Shown here piece after piece: positions 16,482-24,820 of a DNA stretch of 43,906 nucleotides. How positions within the stretch are numbered: the first letter of the stretch is position 1; each line of letters opens with the position of its first letter. Position numbers and translations under genes: made by a program. The stretch is taken from positions 1 through 43,906 of the forward strand of contig CANQPP010000016.1 of NCBI GenBank assembly GCA_947625765.1, read 5' to 3'. Under the pieces are notes generated by a model. The model was not told where the DNA came from. It was given only the letters and a program-made list of their open reading frames with translations, and searched no databases. The stretch is from an uncultured Clostridia bacterium (GTDB lineage: Bacteria; Bacillota; Clostridia; Christensenellales; UBA1750).

Positions 16482-17469
16482 CCCGCCACCTCCAATCGAG
16501 CCCGCAGGGCGCGGCGGCCAGCGCCGTCGTCACGCCGTGCAGGGCGGTCTTTTTGCACAGCAGCCCGCCGCCTGAGCAGAGCACGGCGGCGCGCTCGCAC
16601 ACGTTGTCCACGCCCACTGTCCGGCGCACGAAGTCCGAGGCGGTGAAGTCCCCCCGCACTTCTGCCAGCCTTTCGGCCGGGTAGGTCGCAAGCCGCCAGC
16701 CGTGGGCGGCGCAGAAGGCCAACAGCCCCGGCTCCTCCGCCTTTTTGTCGATGCTGGCGGCGCAGCGGATGGCCGCTTCGTCTATGCCGCTTGCAGAAAG
16801 GGTCTCGCGCAGGGCCGCTTCCAGCGCCTCCTGCGGGATGCCCGCGCGGCAGCCCACGCCCAGCACGACGATGCGCGGCACGACGTGCAGCCCGCCGCAC
16901 TTCTCCCTGTGGATGCCGACGGTCACGTCCGCATTCCTGTCCTCCGCGAGCGTAACCCCCGCGGGCGGCTCTCCATCAATTGGGAACTCGCTGCGCAGCC
17001 GGATCCCCCGCCCGGCCAGCAGGGCCGCGGAGACCGCCTTGATCCCGGCGGCATCCTTCACCGCGCAGCCCTGGCGGCGGGCCCAGGCGTCCACGGCGAA
17101 CACGTCCCGCACGTCCGTGGCGGTGGTGACGGCGGCCACGGCCCCGCAGGTCCGCGCGACGGCCCGCGCCAGGTCGTTGGCCCCGCCCAGGTGGCCGCTG
17201 AGCAGCGGGACGGCGAAGTGCGCGCCTTCGTCCACGGCCACGACCGCAGGGTCGGACGCCTTGTCCCTGACAAAGGGCGCCACGGCGCGCACCGCGATGC
17301 CCGCCGCGCCCACGAAGATAAGCCCCGCGCCTTTCTGAAAATGCGCCTCCGTCCACTCATGAAGCGAGTGGGGCCGCCCGCAGCGCTCCGCCTGCCCGCC
17401 CAGCGCGGCGGCGAGCCGGGCCGCCAGCTTCTCGCCCGCGTCGCTGAAGCAGAGGTAGTACAGCTCCAT
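16474..17469 (-). CDS. cbiG: Cobalt-precorrin-5A hydrolase CbiG
   Basis: A 331-residue protein with the CbiG N-terminal, middle and C-terminal domains in order. FVGAAGIAVRAVAPFVRDK near residues 52-70 and VPLLSGHLGGANDLAR near 92-107 belong to the N domain. LGVGCRAGIP near 204-213 opens the C domain, which ends with VDNVCERAAVL...GG. It opens the delta-lactone to release acetaldehyde after ring contraction. It starts at 17469 with a one-base TGATG overlap with cbiF. Confidence 0.95.
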   Translation of the reverse strand: MELYYLCFSDAGEKLAARLAAALGGQAERCGRPHSLHEWTEAHFQKGAGLIFVGAAGIAVRAVAPFVRDKASDPAVVAVDEGAHFAVPLLSGHLGGANDLARAVARTCGAVAAVTTATDVRDVFAVDAWARRQGCAVKDAAGIKAVSAALLAGRGIRLRSEFPIDGEPPAGVTLAEDRNADVTVGIHREKCGGLHVVPRIVVLGVGCRAGIPQEALEAALRETLSASGIDEAAIRCAASIDKKAEEPGLLAFCAAHGWRLATYPAERLAEVRGDFTASDFVRRTVGVDNVCERAAVLCSGGGLLCKKTALHGVTTALAAAPCGLDWRWRDG

Positions 17470-18224
17470 CAGGGCTCCCCCTTCCGGAAGCCCGTGGTGA
17501 AGGCGGGGTCGTAGAGGCGGCTGCGCTGCTTGTTTTCCCCCAGAAAATCCCCCACCAGAATGAGCGCGGAACTGCGGATGCCCGCCTCCGCCCCGCAGCC
17601 TGCCAGCGTGCCCACGGTGCAGCGGAGCACGCGCTCCTCCGGCCAGCTGGCCTTGTACACGATGGCCGCCGGCGTGCTTTCCGTGTACGCGCCTTTGAGC
17701 AGCGCGCTCTGCACCCCGTCCAGCATCCCCGCGGAGAGGAAGATGGCCATGGATGCCCCGTGGGCGGCCAGCAGGGACAGCGCTTCCCTTTCCGGCACGG
17801 GGGTGCGCCCGGCCAGGCGGGTGACGATCAGCGTCTGGCTGACGCCGGGCAGCGTGTACTCGGCGGGCAGCGCCGCCGCCGCCCCGCAGAGGCTGGAAAC
17901 GCCGGGCGTCACGTCGTAGGGGAGGTGCAGGCCGTCCAGCGCGTCCATCTGCTCCCGGATAGCCCCGTAGATGCTGGGGTCGCCGCTGTGCAGGCGCACG
18001 CTTTCCAGCCCCGCCCGCTCGGCCTCCTTGAGTATATCCAGCACCTGTTCAAGCGTCAGGTACGCGCTGTTGTAGGCGCGGCAGCCCTCCTTCACATAGC
18101 CCAATAAGGCGGGGCTCACCAGGCTCCCTGCGTAGATGAGCACGTCGGCGCGGCGCAGCAGCTCCGCGCCGCGCAGCGTGATGAGGTCCGGCGCTCCGGG
18201 CCCGGCCCCGACAAAGTGGATCAT
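17469..18224 (-). CDS. cbiF: Cobalt-precorrin-4 C11-methyltransferase CbiF/CobM
   Basis: A 251-residue methyltransferase beginning MIHFVGAGPGAPDLITLRG (1-19), the signature of CbiF. SLVSPALL near 36-43, LHSGDPSIYGAIREQMDAL near 84-102 and TPGVSSLCGAAAAL follow. The start at 18224 was chosen over an upstream in-frame codon because the family begins here. It has ATGA overlap with cbiD. Confidence 0.96.
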   Translation of the reverse strand: MIHFVGAGPGAPDLITLRGAELLRRADVLIYAGSLVSPALLGYVKEGCRAYNSAYLTLEQVLDILKEAERAGLESVRLHSGDPSIYGAIREQMDALDGLHLPYDVTPGVSSLCGAAAALPAEYTLPGVSQTLIVTRLAGRTPVPEREALSLLAAHGASMAIFLSAGMLDGVQSALLKGAYTESTPAAIVYKASWPEERVLRCTVGTLAGCGAEAGIRSSALILVGDFLGENKQRSRLYDPAFTTGFRKGEP

Positions 18225-19375
18225 ACCTTCTCCTCCCCCTCGCGCTCTGTCCATTCGTTCAAGATGCGTTTGGCCTCGCCGCTTACGCCCAGCAGGCCGT
18301 GCCGGTTTGAGAACAGCACGACGCCCACGGCGAAGGCCCCACCCGCGCGCCGCTCCAGCGCCCTCTGCGCCGCCTCCGTCACGCTTAAGCAGACCTCGGT
18401 TTTCAGCCCCTTCTCCGCCAGCGCATCCAGCGCCGCGTCCACGGTGACGCTCTCCATGATGTGGCGGCAGAGCTCCCTGTCCGCGCCTTTCAGCGCCGCG
18501 TAGGCGCAGAGCACCTCCGCGCGGCCGTCCGCGTAGCGGGAGTGGGTGTTCATGACCCCCGCCGCCAGCTTCACGAGCTTGCCCGCGTGGCCCACCAGCA
18601 GAACCTCAGAAAGGCCGCAGCTTGCGGCGCTGTCCAGCGCGTCCCCGATGAAGTTGGAGCACTTGACCACCGGGGCCAGACGGTCCCAGCCCTGCGCGCG
18701 GATGTAGTCCTCGCCCAAATTGCCGGGCGCCAGCAGCACGCGGCGGGAGCGGGCGGCGGTCTGGCGCAGCTCCAGGTCGATGGTGTCGATCAGGGCCTGC
18801 TCGCTCATGGGCTCCACGATGCCGCTGGTGCCTAAGATCGAGAGGCCGCCCTCCACGCCCAGACGGGGGTTGAACGTCTTCTGCGCGACCTCCTCCCCGC
18901 CGGGAATGCAGATGAGGATGGCAAGTCCGCCCGCGTATCCCGCCTTCCGGCAGGCCTTTTCGGCCTCCTCCAGAATCATCCGCCGGGGCACGCGGTTGAT
19001 GGCCGCCGCGCCCACGGGCTGGTCCAGGCCCGGCAGCGTCACGCGGCCCACGCCCTCGCCGCCGTCCAAGACGATCTGCCCATCCGCCCGTCTGCGCACG
19101 CGGGAAACGACCAGCAGCCCGTCCGTCACGTCCGAGTCGTCCCCGGCGTCCTTGCGCACCGCGCAGACCGCCGTCTCCCCCTCCATCCGGCAGAACTCCG
19201 GCTCCACCTGCACGGGCAGGCCCTTGGGTGTCACAAGCTCCAGCGCCGACGGGGCGTCTCCCCCCAGCAGCAGCGCCACCGCGCCCTGGGTGGCCAGCGC
19301 CGCGCAGGTGCCGGTGGTGAAGCCGCAGCGCAAAAGCCTCTGCCCGCTGCGGATATAGTGCTCAAACACGCTCAA
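18221..19375 (-). CDS. cbiD: Cobalt-precorrin-5B C1-methyltransferase CbiD
   Basis: A 384-residue protein with the CbiD hallmark CGFTTGTCAALAT near residues 17-29, then GGEGVGRVTLPGLD near 105-118 and the glycine-rich LGTSGIVEPMSEQAL near 180-195. The best start is a TTG at 19375, preceded by GAGGAAAGGGG; a GTG two codons later is possible. It overlaps the transporter ATPase gene by 14 bases. It is the first ring-modifying gene of the operon after chelation and transport genes. Confidence 0.94.
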   Translation of the reverse strand: MSVFEHYIRSGQRLLRCGFTTGTCAALATQGAVALLLGGDAPSALELVTPKGLPVQVEPEFCRMEGETAVCAVRKDAGDDSDVTDGLLVVSRVRRRADGQIVLDGGEGVGRVTLPGLDQPVGAAAINRVPRRMILEEAEKACRKAGYAGGLAILICIPGGEEVAQKTFNPRLGVEGGLSILGTSGIVEPMSEQALIDTIDLELRQTAARSRRVLLAPGNLGEDYIRAQGWDRLAPVVKCSNFIGDALDSAASCGLSEVLLVGHAGKLVKLAAGVMNTHSRYADGRAEVLCAYAALKGADRELCRHIMESVTVDAALDALAEKGLKTEVCLSVTEAAQRALERRAGGAFAVGVVLFSNRHGLLGVSGEAKRILNEWTEREGEEKV

Positions 19376-20459
19376 GCACGCCCCTTTCCTCGGCCAGCGC
19401 CAGCAGGCGGCGGTTTCCCTCGTTCATAGGGCCGAAGGCGGTGACGCAGCACAGCGCCCGCTCGCAGGCCTTTAGGAGCGCCTCGGCCTCGGCCAGCTCC
19501 TCCTCCCCGATGGGCGCAAAGGCGCGCGCCAGCACGACGCGGGCGGCCAGTGCGCGGGCCACGGGGGTCTCCACGTCGTTCTCGTGCAAAACGCCCGCGT
19601 AGAAGGGCACGCCCTGCCGCTGCAGCCTGCGATAGACGGGGATGCCGCCGCCCCCGCCGCCGATCACGAACAGGCGCGGCTCGCCCTTCGGCCTCTCCAG
19701 CTCCGGGGAGCCGAAGGCCTCGTTCCACGCGCCCGCCTGCACGCCGTACACCTTCTGGATGTACTCGCCGGAAAGGACGGCCTCCGGCGGGCCCACGCGG
19801 TCGATGCGGCCGAAGGAGACGCAGGCCACCAGGTCGGAGACCTTCGCGGCCAGGTCCAGCTCGTGCAGGGACATGAGCACCGCGAGCCCTTCCTCCTGCG
19901 CCAGCGTCTTTAACACCGAGAGCAGCGCCAGCTTGTGCCGTATGTCCAGAAAGGAGGTGGGCTCGTCCAGCACCAGCAGGCGGGGCCTCTGGCACACGGC
20001 GCGGGCCAGCATCACCAGCTGCCGCTCGCCGTCGCTGACGCGGGTGAAGTCCTGCTCCGCCAGGGAGGTCACGCCCACCAGCTCCATGGCGCGCTCCACC
20101 TCGCGCTCGTCCTCCCTGGACAAGATCCCCAGTCGGCCCGTGTAGGGGTAGCGGCCCGCGGCCACCACGTCACGGCAGCGCATGAGCTCCGGCGAGGGCC
20201 TGTGCGTGAGCAGGATGGACAGCGCCCGCGCGCTCTCCTTTTCCGGCATTTGGGAAAGTTCCCGCCCGTCCAGATACGCCGCGCCGGAGAGGGGCGAAAG
20301 CTGCCGGGCGATGGTCTTGAGCAGCGTGGACTTGCCCGCGCCGTTGGGGCCGATGAGGCTCAAGATCTGGCCGGGGGCAAGTTCCAGGGAAGCGTCCCCC
20401 ACCACCGCGCGGCGGCGGTAGCCGACGGAAAGGGCCTTGAGTTCCAGCAGCTTATCCAT
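19362..20459 (-). CDS. btuD: ABC transporter ATPase (BtuD/FepC type) with an extra C-terminal domain
   Basis: A 365-residue protein. Residues 1-255 are a complete FecE/BtuD-type ATPase: Walker A GPNGAGKST at 37-45, signature VSDGE at 141-145 (variant of LSGGE), Walker B LLVLDEP at 161-167 and H-loop H199. Residues 259-365 form an additional domain starting with VIGGGGGGIPVYRRLQRQG and containing HENDVETPVARALAARVV and a cysteine pair in ALCCVTAFGP. Typical BtuD proteins stop near 250-265. The extra domain is not recognised; its Gly-rich start suggests nucleotide or corrinoid binding, which is a guess. The gene overlaps btuC by 8 bases. Confidence 0.9.
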   Translation of the reverse strand: MDKLLELKALSVGYRRRAVVGDASLELAPGQILSLIGPNGAGKSTLLKTIARQLSPLSGAAYLDGRELSQMPEKESARALSILLTHRPSPELMRCRDVVAAGRYPYTGRLGILSREDEREVERAMELVGVTSLAEQDFTRVSDGERQLVMLARAVCQRPRLLVLDEPTSFLDIRHKLALLSVLKTLAQEEGLAVLMSLHELDLAAKVSDLVACVSFGRIDRVGPPEAVLSGEYIQKVYGVQAGAWNEAFGSPELERPKGEPRLFVIGGGGGGIPVYRRLQRQGVPFYAGVLHENDVETPVARALAARVVLARAFAPIGEEELAEAEALLKACERALCCVTAFGPMNEGNRRLLALAEERGVLERV

Positions 20460-21468
20460 TTCGGCCCTCCCTCTGGCGGCGCAGCAGCAGGTAGATGACC
20501 ACCGGCGCGCCGAACACCGCCGTCACGGAGCTGATGCTGACCTCCGTCGGCGCGAAGGCCGTGCGGGCGATGAGGTCGCAGAACAGGCAGAAGGCCGCGC
20601 CGCCCAAGAACGCGGCGGGGATCACCACCAGCGGCCGCGATGTGCGGAACAGGCTCTTGACCAGGTGCGGCACGGCGATGCCCACGAAGGAGATGGGCCC
20701 GGCGAAGGCGGTGACGCAGGCGGAAAGCAAGCTGGACAGCAGGATGAGCTTCACGCGGAAAAGCCGCAGGTTTACCCCCACGCTGGCGGCGTAGCTCTCG
20801 CCCAAAGCGTAGGCGCCCATGGGCTTGGAGAGGAGCACGGCAAAGAGCAGCCCCAGCAGCACCACCGGCGTCATGGCCCGCACGGAGGCCCAGCCGGTGC
20901 CGGAGAAGCTGCCCAAGGACCAGTCGTGCAGGTTCACGATGTTGCTCTCGTCCGCGAAGGTCACGGCGAAGTCGGTGGCCGCCGAGCAGATGTAGCCGAT
21001 CATCACGCCGCAGATGATGAGCACGCTCATGCGCCGCACGCGGCCGGAGACCAGCAGGATGAAGCCCATGGAGAGCAGCGCGCCCGCGAAGGCCGCCGCG
21101 ATCAGGGCCGTGGAGCTTAAATTCATGCCCCAGCGCAGGCAGAGGATCATCGTCAGCGCCACGGTGAGCTTGGCCCCGGAGGAGATGCCCAGCACGAAGG
21201 GCCCGGCGATGGGGTTGTTGAAGAAGCTCTGCAACAGCAGGCCGGAGAGGGACAGCGCCCCGCCCAGCAGCGCGGCCGCCAGCAGCCGGGGCAAACGCAT
21301 CCGCCAGAGGATGGCCGCCGCGTCGCCGCCGCCGGAGGGGCGCAGCAGGGCGGGCAGGAGCTCGCCCGCCGGGATCGGCACGCTGCCCACCAGGAGGTTC
21401 ACAGCCATGAGGGCGAGCACGAGCAGGCAGAGCAGCGCATAGCCCGCCGCGTACCTTCTTTTCTCCAT
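20452..21468 (-). CDS. btuC: ABC transporter permease, BtuC/FecCD family
   Basis: A 338-residue permease with about ten helices, normal for FecCD/BtuC. WRMRLPRLLAAALLGGALSLSG near residues 55-76 and NPIAGPFVLGISSGA near 84-98 are family hallmarks, and GPISFVGIAVPHLVK near 255-269 is the conserved ATPase-coupling region. The start at 21468 was chosen because the frame upstream of it has no membrane character and the family begins with a short cytoplasmic segment. Operon context points to a corrinoid or other tetrapyrrole; siderophore or heme permeases look alike. Confidence 0.93.
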   Translation of the reverse strand: MEKRRYAAGYALLCLLVLALMAVNLLVGSVPIPAGELLPALLRPSGGGDAAAILWRMRLPRLLAAALLGGALSLSGLLLQSFFNNPIAGPFVLGISSGAKLTVALTMILCLRWGMNLSSTALIAAAFAGALLSMGFILLVSGRVRRMSVLIICGVMIGYICSAATDFAVTFADESNIVNLHDWSLGSFSGTGWASVRAMTPVVLLGLLFAVLLSKPMGAYALGESYAASVGVNLRLFRVKLILLSSLLSACVTAFAGPISFVGIAVPHLVKSLFRTSRPLVVIPAAFLGGAAFCLFCDLIARTAFAPTEVSISSVTAVFGAPVVIYLLLRRQREGRNG

Positions 21469-21518
21469 GTCCGTTTGCCTCCTTTCGTTTGGTTCAAATA
21501 CCGGCCTCTTTCGCCTTC

Positions 21519-22682
21519 TCAGCGCAGCCTGTGCAGGTAGCGCAGCTGTGCATCGTCCACGTCCGGGTCCTCGATGATGCTGTGGAAGTCCAGCAGTATG
21601 TCGGTCAGGCCCGTCACCTGCTGGAACATGTCCTTGGAGGTGCACCAGACGCGCCCCTCCCTGACGGCGCGGAAGTCGGCCAGCCAGTCGCCCTTCTCCA
21701 GCAGCTCGTCCAGGGTGAACAGCTCCTTTTCGATGGTGCTGTTGTAGATGAGCAGCTCCGCGTCCTTCGCCCCGGCGTAGAAGGCCTCCGCCTGCATGTT
21801 GAGCGTGGAGAGGTCGTTCTCGTCCGCGCCGGGCAGATCGGAGAAGATGTATCTTCCCCCCGCCAGCTCCAACGTGCGGGCGATGTAGTCCCCCGGCTTG
21901 CGCACGGTGACCGAGCCCGCGGCGTTTAAGGAGAAATAGGCCGCCGTGGGGCCGTCTGCGTCCGCCGCTTCGTCAAGGATGCCCGACAATTTTTCCAGCT
22001 CCCGATCGAAGAAGGCCTCGGCCTCCTCCAGTTTGCCCGTCAGCAGGCCGTAGAGCTTGATCCACTCCAGGCGGCCCAGCGGGTGCGGCTCGTAGCTGGA
22101 GCGCTCCACCAGCACGGGGATGTCCAGCCCCTCGATGCTCTCGCGGACCTTGGGGCTGTGGCCGATCATGGTGGACTCGATGGCGATGTCCGTATCGCCC
22201 TCCAGCAGCGCCTCGTAGTCGGGCGCGGAATACTTGCCCACATAGTACATGGAGCCCGCGTTCAGCTTCTCCAGCACCTCCGGCATGCCCGCCCAGTTCT
22301 CCTGTGTGGTGCTGGTAAAGCGCACCCTGTCAAGCTCGTTTAGCGCGCGGAAGAAGTCCATCGCAGAGGAGGCGGCCAGGTAGATGTTCTCAAAGGGCCC
22401 CCGCAGCACGCGCACATCCTCCGGCAGCCCTGCCGGGGCTTCCACGCCCTGTGGCAGCAGCAGGAAGCGCTCCTTCCCGCCGATGGTCACGAGCTCGGCC
22501 CCGCCTTCCAAATGCTCCACGGCGAACTGCGTGGCATAGGACAGGGGCAGCTTCCCCGTGGAGGGAAGGCCCGCCTCCGGCAGTCCGCCCTTTTCCCCAT
22601 TATCGCCGCTCACCTGCCCCTGCGCGCAGGAAACGAGCAGGAGCAGGCATAAAAGCGCGGCGAGTATCCGGGCCGCCCTCAC
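21519..22682 (-). CDS. btuF: Lipoprotein substrate-binding protein of the BtuFCD-like transporter
   Basis: A 387-residue lipoprotein: signal peptide with lipobox LVSC, lipidated cysteine C19. The mature part resembles class III binding proteins (BtuF/FhuD): LPEDVRVLRGPFENIYLAASSAMDFF is the first-lobe region, and IPVLVERSSYEPHPLGRLEWI near 178-198 matches the hinge-helix region. It overlaps cbiK by ATGA, and 50 bases separate it from btuC. The protein is longer than E. coli BtuF (about 245 mature residues) and close to Firmicute homologues that handle corrinoids or iron complexes. The exact ligand is unproven. Confidence 0.87.
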   Translation of the reverse strand: MRAARILAALLCLLLLVSCAQGQVSGDNGEKGGLPEAGLPSTGKLPLSYATQFAVEHLEGGAELVTIGGKERFLLLPQGVEAPAGLPEDVRVLRGPFENIYLAASSAMDFFRALNELDRVRFTSTTQENWAGMPEVLEKLNAGSMYYVGKYSAPDYEALLEGDTDIAIESTMIGHSPKVRESIEGLDIPVLVERSSYEPHPLGRLEWIKLYGLLTGKLEEAEAFFDRELEKLSGILDEAADADGPTAAYFSLNAAGSVTVRKPGDYIARTLELAGGRYIFSDLPGADENDLSTLNMQAEAFYAGAKDAELLIYNSTIEKELFTLDELLEKGDWLADFRAVREGRVWCTSKDMFQQVTGLTDILLDFHSIIEDPDVDDAQLRYLHRLR

Positions 22683-24433
22683 GGTCTGGGCAGCCCGGCG
22701 GAGCTGACCTTCAGCACGTACTCCACCTCGTGGGGCTTGCTCATGGCCACGGTGTCGGCCACGATGGGCAGCTCGCAGTCGAAGGCCGGGACGGGGATCT
22801 CAAAGGCGGAGTTGCCGCCCTCGTTCACGGGGTCGTAGCGGACGCCCTCCAGCTTCATGTAGTCGTAGTTGGGGCTGCTCCAAACGAGCAGCAGGGTAGG
22901 CTCGCCGCCCTTCACGGTCATAAGCGCGGGGCTCTCCACGCCCGCCTTGCCGGAGCCGCCGGAAAGCTCCACCTGCACCTGGTACTCGCCGTCCGGGAGC
23001 TTAAGGGACTGCCCGATCACGGCGTCCTCCGTCAGCGCGCCTTCGGGCAGGCTGTCCGCCCGGAACACCAGCTCGCGGTCGTACCAGATCTGCTTCTTCT
23101 TGCTGAAGGCCGCCACGGATACCGGCGTGTTCAGCGCCGGAACGGGCAGCTCGAACGTGTAGGCGCCGCTTTCATCCTCCACGAAGGGGATCGTCTCTTC
23201 CTCCGGCGCGGCCTCGGCCTTTTCCGCCGTGCCCAGGAATAAATGCGAGTAGCCCGTGCCGCTCAGCGTCAGCACCGCGCGCATCTGCCCGTCCTGGACG
23301 GTCAGACGGCAGGAGACCACCTTGAACATGGAGGAGCTGGAGTCCACGCTGATGTCGTACTCCCCGTCCGCGACCTTAGAGCCGTCCACGGCCGCCAGCG
23401 TTTCCGGCGCTTCCTCCCCTTCGTCATCGGTCGTTTCCGGCGCGGCCAGGGCGTCCATGGCGGCGCGGGCGTGCTCCACGAACAGGGCCTGCACGTCCTC
23501 CATCTCGCCCATGCCGCGCAGGCGGCAGACGGTCTCAAAGCCCGCGTCCTCGAAGGCGCGCTTCCAGCTGCCCTCCTCGTCGCCGGCCATGTCGTTGTTG
23601 GCGTGGTCGCCCGCCACGATCATGAGGGGCTGCAAGACCACGCGCTCAAGGCCGCCAGCCTTGACCGCCGCCAGCACGTCCTCCAGCGTGGGCGTCGCCT
23701 CCACGGTGCCCACGAAGCAGCGGTCGAAGCCCTTCTCCCGCAGAACGCCCTGCATCTTCTCGTAGACGCCGTTGGAATCCGCGGAGGTGCCGTGGCCCAT
23801 CAGACAGACCGCGGTCCTCTCGTCGTCAAACTCGGCGTTGTCCTCCATGACCGCCCCGGCCACAGCGGCGAAGTCCGCATCGGAACTTAGCAGCGGCTCG
23901 CCCACGGAGACGGTCTCGAAGGAGGCGGCGTACTTGTCCAGCTCCTTCACCAGGTCGGTGTACTCGTAGCCGTGCATGAGGTGCGTGGGCTGCACCACCA
24001 GGCGCTTGACGCCGTTGTCCACGGCGCGCTGCAGGGCCTCGCCCACGTTGTCGATGACCTCGCCGTCTCGGCTCTTCACGTGGTCGATGATGATTTGGCT
24101 GGTGAAGGCGCGGCGCACGCTCCAATCTGGGAAGGCCTCCGCCAGCGCCGCCTCGATGGCCCCGATGCTCAGGCGGCGGTTGTCGTTGTAGCTGGTGCCG
24201 AAGCTGACCACCAGCAGCTCGTCCTCGCCGATGTCGTCCCCGTTGCGGGGGTCGTCCAGGGAGGCGTCGCCCGTCTCGTAGTTCTCGTCCGTCTGGGGTT
24301 CTTCACCCGCCTGCGCGTTGTCGGCGCTGACGGGCTCCTCCGCCGGTTTTTCGCTTGGGCTCTCCACGCAGGCGGAAAGGCCCAGCAGCAGGGGCAGTAT
24401 GAGCAGGGCGGACAAAAACCTCTTGATCTTCAT
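22679..24433 (-). CDS. cbiK: Lipoprotein sirohydrochlorin cobaltochelatase CbiK with two C-terminal beta domains
   Basis: A 584-residue protein, about twice the size of CbiK. A lipobox LSAC (C22) and an acidic linker (23-70) place it outside the membrane. Residues 72-330 are the chelatase: LLVVSFGTSYNDNRR at 73-87, VQPTHLMHGYEY at 147-158, MGHGT with H214 and AGDHANND with H277. The 63-residue spacing of H214 and H277 matches the metal-binding histidine pair of known CbiK proteins. Residues about 352-460 and 478-576 are two similar beta-rich domains, each starting with DGEY and ending with a VPALN/VPAFD strand; they resemble NEAT-type domains in layout, but without a confident match. AAGGAG lies 10 bases before the ATG. 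It is the first gene behind the riboswitch. Confidence 0.9.
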   Translation of the reverse strand: MKIKRFLSALLILPLLLGLSACVESPSEKPAEEPVSADNAQAGEEPQTDENYETGDASLDDPRNGDDIGEDELLVVSFGTSYNDNRRLSIGAIEAALAEAFPDWSVRRAFTSQIIIDHVKSRDGEVIDNVGEALQRAVDNGVKRLVVQPTHLMHGYEYTDLVKELDKYAASFETVSVGEPLLSSDADFAAVAGAVMEDNAEFDDERTAVCLMGHGTSADSNGVYEKMQGVLREKGFDRCFVGTVEATPTLEDVLAAVKAGGLERVVLQPLMIVAGDHANNDMAGDEEGSWKRAFEDAGFETVCRLRGMGEMEDVQALFVEHARAAMDALAAPETTDDEGEEAPETLAAVDGSKVADGEYDISVDSSSSMFKVVSCRLTVQDGQMRAVLTLSGTGYSHLFLGTAEKAEAAPEEETIPFVEDESGAYTFELPVPALNTPVSVAAFSKKKQIWYDRELVFRADSLPEGALTEDAVIGQSLKLPDGEYQVQVELSGGSGKAGVESPALMTVKGGEPTLLLVWSSPNYDYMKLEGVRYDPVNEGGNSAFEIPVPAFDCELPIVADTVAMSKPHEVEYVLKVSSAGLPRP

Positions 24434-24477
24434 TGATGCGTTTCTCCTTCTTCTTCAAAATTCGGGAAGCGTCTCTG

Positions 24478-24495
24478 GGGCATTAAAAAATGCCC
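24478..24495 (-). other. Short stem-loop in the cbiK leader
   Basis: A perfect 7-bp stem (24478-24484 with 24489-24495) has a four-base loop, 44 bases upstream of the cbiK start codon. No T run follows on either strand, so it is probably an mRNA hairpin rather than a terminator. Confidence 0.5.
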
Positions 24496-24573
24496 TTCAT
24501 CCACAAGGACAAAAGGCAACACGTGACCAGGCCCTTCCTTTTATGCGGAGCATGCCGGAAGCGCCGGAAACGG

Positions 24574-24650
24574 TACGGCCAATTCCTCGTAGCCTGGGGC
24601 TTTTTTCTCTCCGGCGAAGCGCCGGGGATGCGTGAAGCCCCCGTACCATC
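24574..24650 (-). promoter_or_regulatory. Structured region after the riboswitch (possible expression platform)
   Basis: Just downstream of the aptamer the leader can form a nested structure: an inner CCGGCG/CGCCGG hairpin (24611-24625), enclosed by a GGGGCTT/AAGCCCC pair (24596-24602 with 24635-24641), possibly enclosed again by complementary GGTACG/CGTACC. There is no U tract after these stems, so a classical transcription terminator is not evident. How it would communicate with cbiK, some 150 bases further on, is unclear. Confidence 0.45.
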
Positions 24651-24820
24651 GGACCGGCAGGTTTCCTGGCTGAAGGATCGACGCAGCGGGCGGCCTTCCC
24701 AACGGCGTTTGCCGTCAGTGGCTGCACCTGAAAAAGCGGCGCAACGCCCTTTGCTCCCCCATCACAGTGACGAGATCGTACAGGATTTCCACCTGTTTCC
24801 CTTTTACCCTTTGGCCCCGC
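24650..24820 (-). ncRNA. Cobalamin riboswitch aptamer (B12 element)
   Basis: On the minus strand the conserved blocks appear in the right order and spacing: AAAGGGAAACAGGTGGAAAT (24785-24804), CGTCACTGTGATGGGGG, GCCACTG, TGGGAAGGC and finally AGCCAGGAAACCTGCC (24656-24671). These match the class-I cobalamin riboswitch core including the B12 box. It lies between a promoter at 24923-24951 and cbiK, the first gene of the cobalamin operon, and should repress the operon when cobalamin is plentiful. Confidence 0.96.

Noticed and set aside
24478-24495. Terminator upstream of cbiK
   Set aside because: Stem is good but no T run follows it on either strand.
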